A stretch of 64,000 nt of DNA from JAFAGX01 sp963759875 (GTDB lineage: Bacteria; Acidobacteriota; Terriglobia; Terriglobales; Acidobacteriaceae), in NCBI GenBank assembly GCA_963759875.1, contig CAVXBB010000015.1, positions 2,232,001 to 2,296,000 of the forward strand. The letters are read 5' to 3'. A program made the translations under genes and the position numbers. The notes under the pieces are model-generated. The model did not search any database. It was not told where the DNA came from and saw only the letters and a program-made list of their open reading frames with translations. This document shows positions 62,609 through 64,000 of this stretch, in pieces (the stretch's first letter is position 1; every line of letters begins with the position of its first letter).

Positions 62609-63529
62609 ATGATGCGCTACGGTTTCAAATTTCTCTCTGTTCTTTTGCTCGTGAGCTTCGCAATCGCGCAAGAAAAGCCTGCCACTTCCCATAGTGCTAC
62701 GAAACCCACGAGCAGCAAAGCCAGCGTCAATCTTCCTTCGGAAGAAGTGGTCAACGCATTTATGCACCAGATGTTCGGCTACGACCCCTCGCTGACCTGG
62801 AAAATCACCAGCATTAAACCTGCCGAGGCGGAAGGATTGGCGGAGGTGGACGTTAGCGTCCAGGGCCCACAGGGCGCACAAGCGCAGAAATTTTACGTCA
62901 CTCCCGACGATCATCACGCGGTAATCGGGCAGATTATGCCGTTTGGGGCTCACCCGTTCGACGCCGCGCGCAAAGAACTGGAGAAGCGCGCGAATGGGCC
63001 TTCACGCGGTCCCGCAACCGCGCCGGTCATGGTGATCGAGTTCAGCGATTTGCAATGCCCCCACTGCAAAGAGGCTCAACCCACTTTGGACAAATTGGCC
63101 GCTGAGGACAAGAACGTCCGAATCGTGTTCCAGAATTTTCCGATCGCCCAGATCCACGATTGGGCAATGAAAGCCGCAGAGTATGCTGATTGCGTCGGGC
63201 GCACTTCGAATGACGCTTTCTGGAAATTTATCGAGAGCGTTTATGGCGCGCAGTCGGACATCACAGCCGCGAATGCCGACGAGAAACTGAAGGCCTTCGC
63301 TGATGCCGCGGGCGTAAAAGGCGACGAGGTGGCTGCCTGCGCCGCCAAGCCCGAAACCGAGACTCGCGTCCAACACTCGATTGATTTGGGAAAATCGCTG
63401 GACGTAAACAGCACCCCCACGATTTTCATCAACGGGCGTGAGTTAAGCGCAGGAGGCATTCCCTACGAAGTGCTGCAAAAGCTGGTCGATTTCGCAGCTA
63501 AAGAGAATACTCAATCTGCTGCAGAGTAA
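62609..63529 (+). CDS. DsbA-like thioredoxin-fold protein
   Basis: I chose the ATG at 62609 over 62594 because GAAAGG lies nearby (306 residues). A signal peptide (about 1-20, FLSVLLLVSFAIAQ) is followed by a linker domain, then a DsbA/thioredoxin_4 domain with CPHC (LQCPHCKEAQPTLDKLAAED) and cis-Pro VNSTPTIFINGREL. It catalyses thiol-disulfide exchange in the periplasm. An N-terminal domain of about 100 residues (EEVVNAFMHQMFGYDPSLTW) is common in acidobacterial homologues. Confidence 0.85.
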   Translation: MMRYGFKFLSVLLLVSFAIAQEKPATSHSATKPTSSKASVNLPSEEVVNAFMHQMFGYDPSLTWKITSIKPAEAEGLAEVDVSVQGPQGAQAQKFYVTPDDHHAVIGQIMPFGAHPFDAARKELEKRANGPSRGPATAPVMVIEFSDLQCPHCKEAQPTLDKLAAEDKNVRIVFQNFPIAQIHDWAMKAAEYADCVGRTSNDAFWKFIESVYGAQSDITAANADEKLKAFADAAGVKGDEVAACAAKPETETRVQHSIDLGKSLDVNSTPTIFINGRELSAGGIPYEVLQKLVDFAAKENTQSAAE

Positions 63530-63554
63530 TGCCTCAAGCGCATTCCAATTATTG

Positions 63555-64000
63555 CTACTTGCGGCTTGCTGGCGGAATAATTCCATTCATCCGCAAATAT
63601 TCGACCATCTGCCCATAATGGTCGAAAGGGTGCCAATATGCGACCGTAGCGAATCCGAGCCTCGTCGTCTTCTTTTCGCCGAATGGATTCTTGATCAGAT
63701 CGGTCTCGTTCTTCTCGTTGATGCTGGCGAGAGCTTTGTGTAGATAGGCGAACGAATCGTTCAGAAACTTCATGATGTCGGCTTTGCTGGTGATCGAATC
63801 AGGCCCATTCTCGCCACCAGTATCGACGGGAGGCTTCTGTTCCAGGATTGTTGCCCCGATGATGTAATTGACGGCGGCGACATGCTTGACCTGCTGAGCG
63901 AACGTACGAACGCCTTTGAATTCTCCGTTCGTGGGTGCAAATGAATATTTGTCTTCGGGCATGGCGTCGGCTGCTCCCACAAATTCACTTTCTGTAGGCT
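63555..64000 (-). CDS. DinB-like protein, 5' end off the window
   Basis: The frame is open through the right edge; about 148 codons are visible. FKGVRTFAQQVKHVAAVNYI carries the first DinB histidine, and VAYWHPFDHYGQMVEYLRMN gives the two C-terminal histidines of the DinB metal site. Metal-dependent DinB-fold enzymes have varied thiol-transferase roles. Start codon outside the window. Confidence 0.8.
   Translation of the reverse strand, partial: PTESEFVGAADAMPEDKYSFAPTNGEFKGVRTFAQQVKHVAAVNYIIGATILEQKPPVDTGGENGPDSITSKADIMKFLNDSFAYLHKALASINEKNETDLIKNPFGEKKTTRLGFATVAYWHPFDHYGQMVEYLRMNGIIPPASRK

Overview
The window reads like a chromosome segment from an Acidobacteriota member, probably class Terriglobia (Koribacter/Sulfotelmatobacter-like). 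This is inference from gene style: a Ser/Thr kinase with a C-terminal TPR half, secreted proteins with a carboxypeptidase-regulatory-like domain, a DUF3300/DUF2950 pair, a pseudo-receiver/PilZ protein, a bactofilin, and moderately GC-rich DNA. No rRNA or other taxonomic marker is present.

Layout. 1-3.2 kb: type IV minor-pilin operon on the minus strand (FimT/GspH, PilV, PilW, PilX). 3.5-7.4 kb: an unassigned wHTH protein, an IS481 remnant, a PilZ protein, and a TetR regulator with a clear palindromic operator. 7.7-11.76 kb: a compact integrative element with small ORFs, HTH proteins, six iteron-like palindromes, and an excisionase/tyrosine-recombinase pair. 11.73-43.54 kb: a large mosaic island. 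A 24-bp perfect direct repeat of the tRNA-His 3' end lies at 11734-11757 and inside the intact tRNA-His at 43516-43592. The two elements therefore look inserted in tandem at one tRNA-His. The island holds a pstS gene beside a fused ppk1/pstS remnant, an IS66 remnant, DUF2950, a ligase domain with two zinc-ribbon miniproteins, a Ser/Thr kinase, a tRNA-Phe 3' fragment with a third integrase, a hybrid sensor kinase convergent with a MEDS response regulator, a Crp/Fnr regulator and many gene fragments. Near its right end are a ParB-like/IS91-type transposase operon, a two-gene QueC-like module bracketed by hairpin-bearing inverted repeats, and a frameshifted excisionase/integrase pair. 43.6-64 kb: core-like genome with a GT39 transferase, a degenerate UDP-glucose dehydrogenase/2'-5' RNA ligase block, tRNA-Pro, TonB, TolC/HlyD efflux, a cytidylate-kinase-like protein, Nudix, ABC-F, bactofilin, MsrB, secreted proteins, an ECF sigma/anti-sigma operon, NadE (frameshifted), a DsbA-like thioredoxin and DinB.

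The best candidate for an undescribed system is at 39.1-42.0 kb: an unassigned 287-residue helical protein followed by a 631-residue QueC-like PP-loop/zinc protein. It sits in a tRNA-targeted island between 32-bp near-perfect inverted repeats (29 of 32 identical). It resembles part of deazaguanine-enzyme-based defence systems (Qat, type IV CBASS), but no partner ATPase, nuclease or cyclase is present.

Caution: three otherwise intact genes (integrase near 42.74 kb, secreted protein near 30.88 kb, nadE near 62.42 kb) each carry one apparent single-base indel in or beside a short homopolymer, and 45.3-47.3 kb carries many. Sequencing or assembly error is a live alternative to real pseudogenisation.
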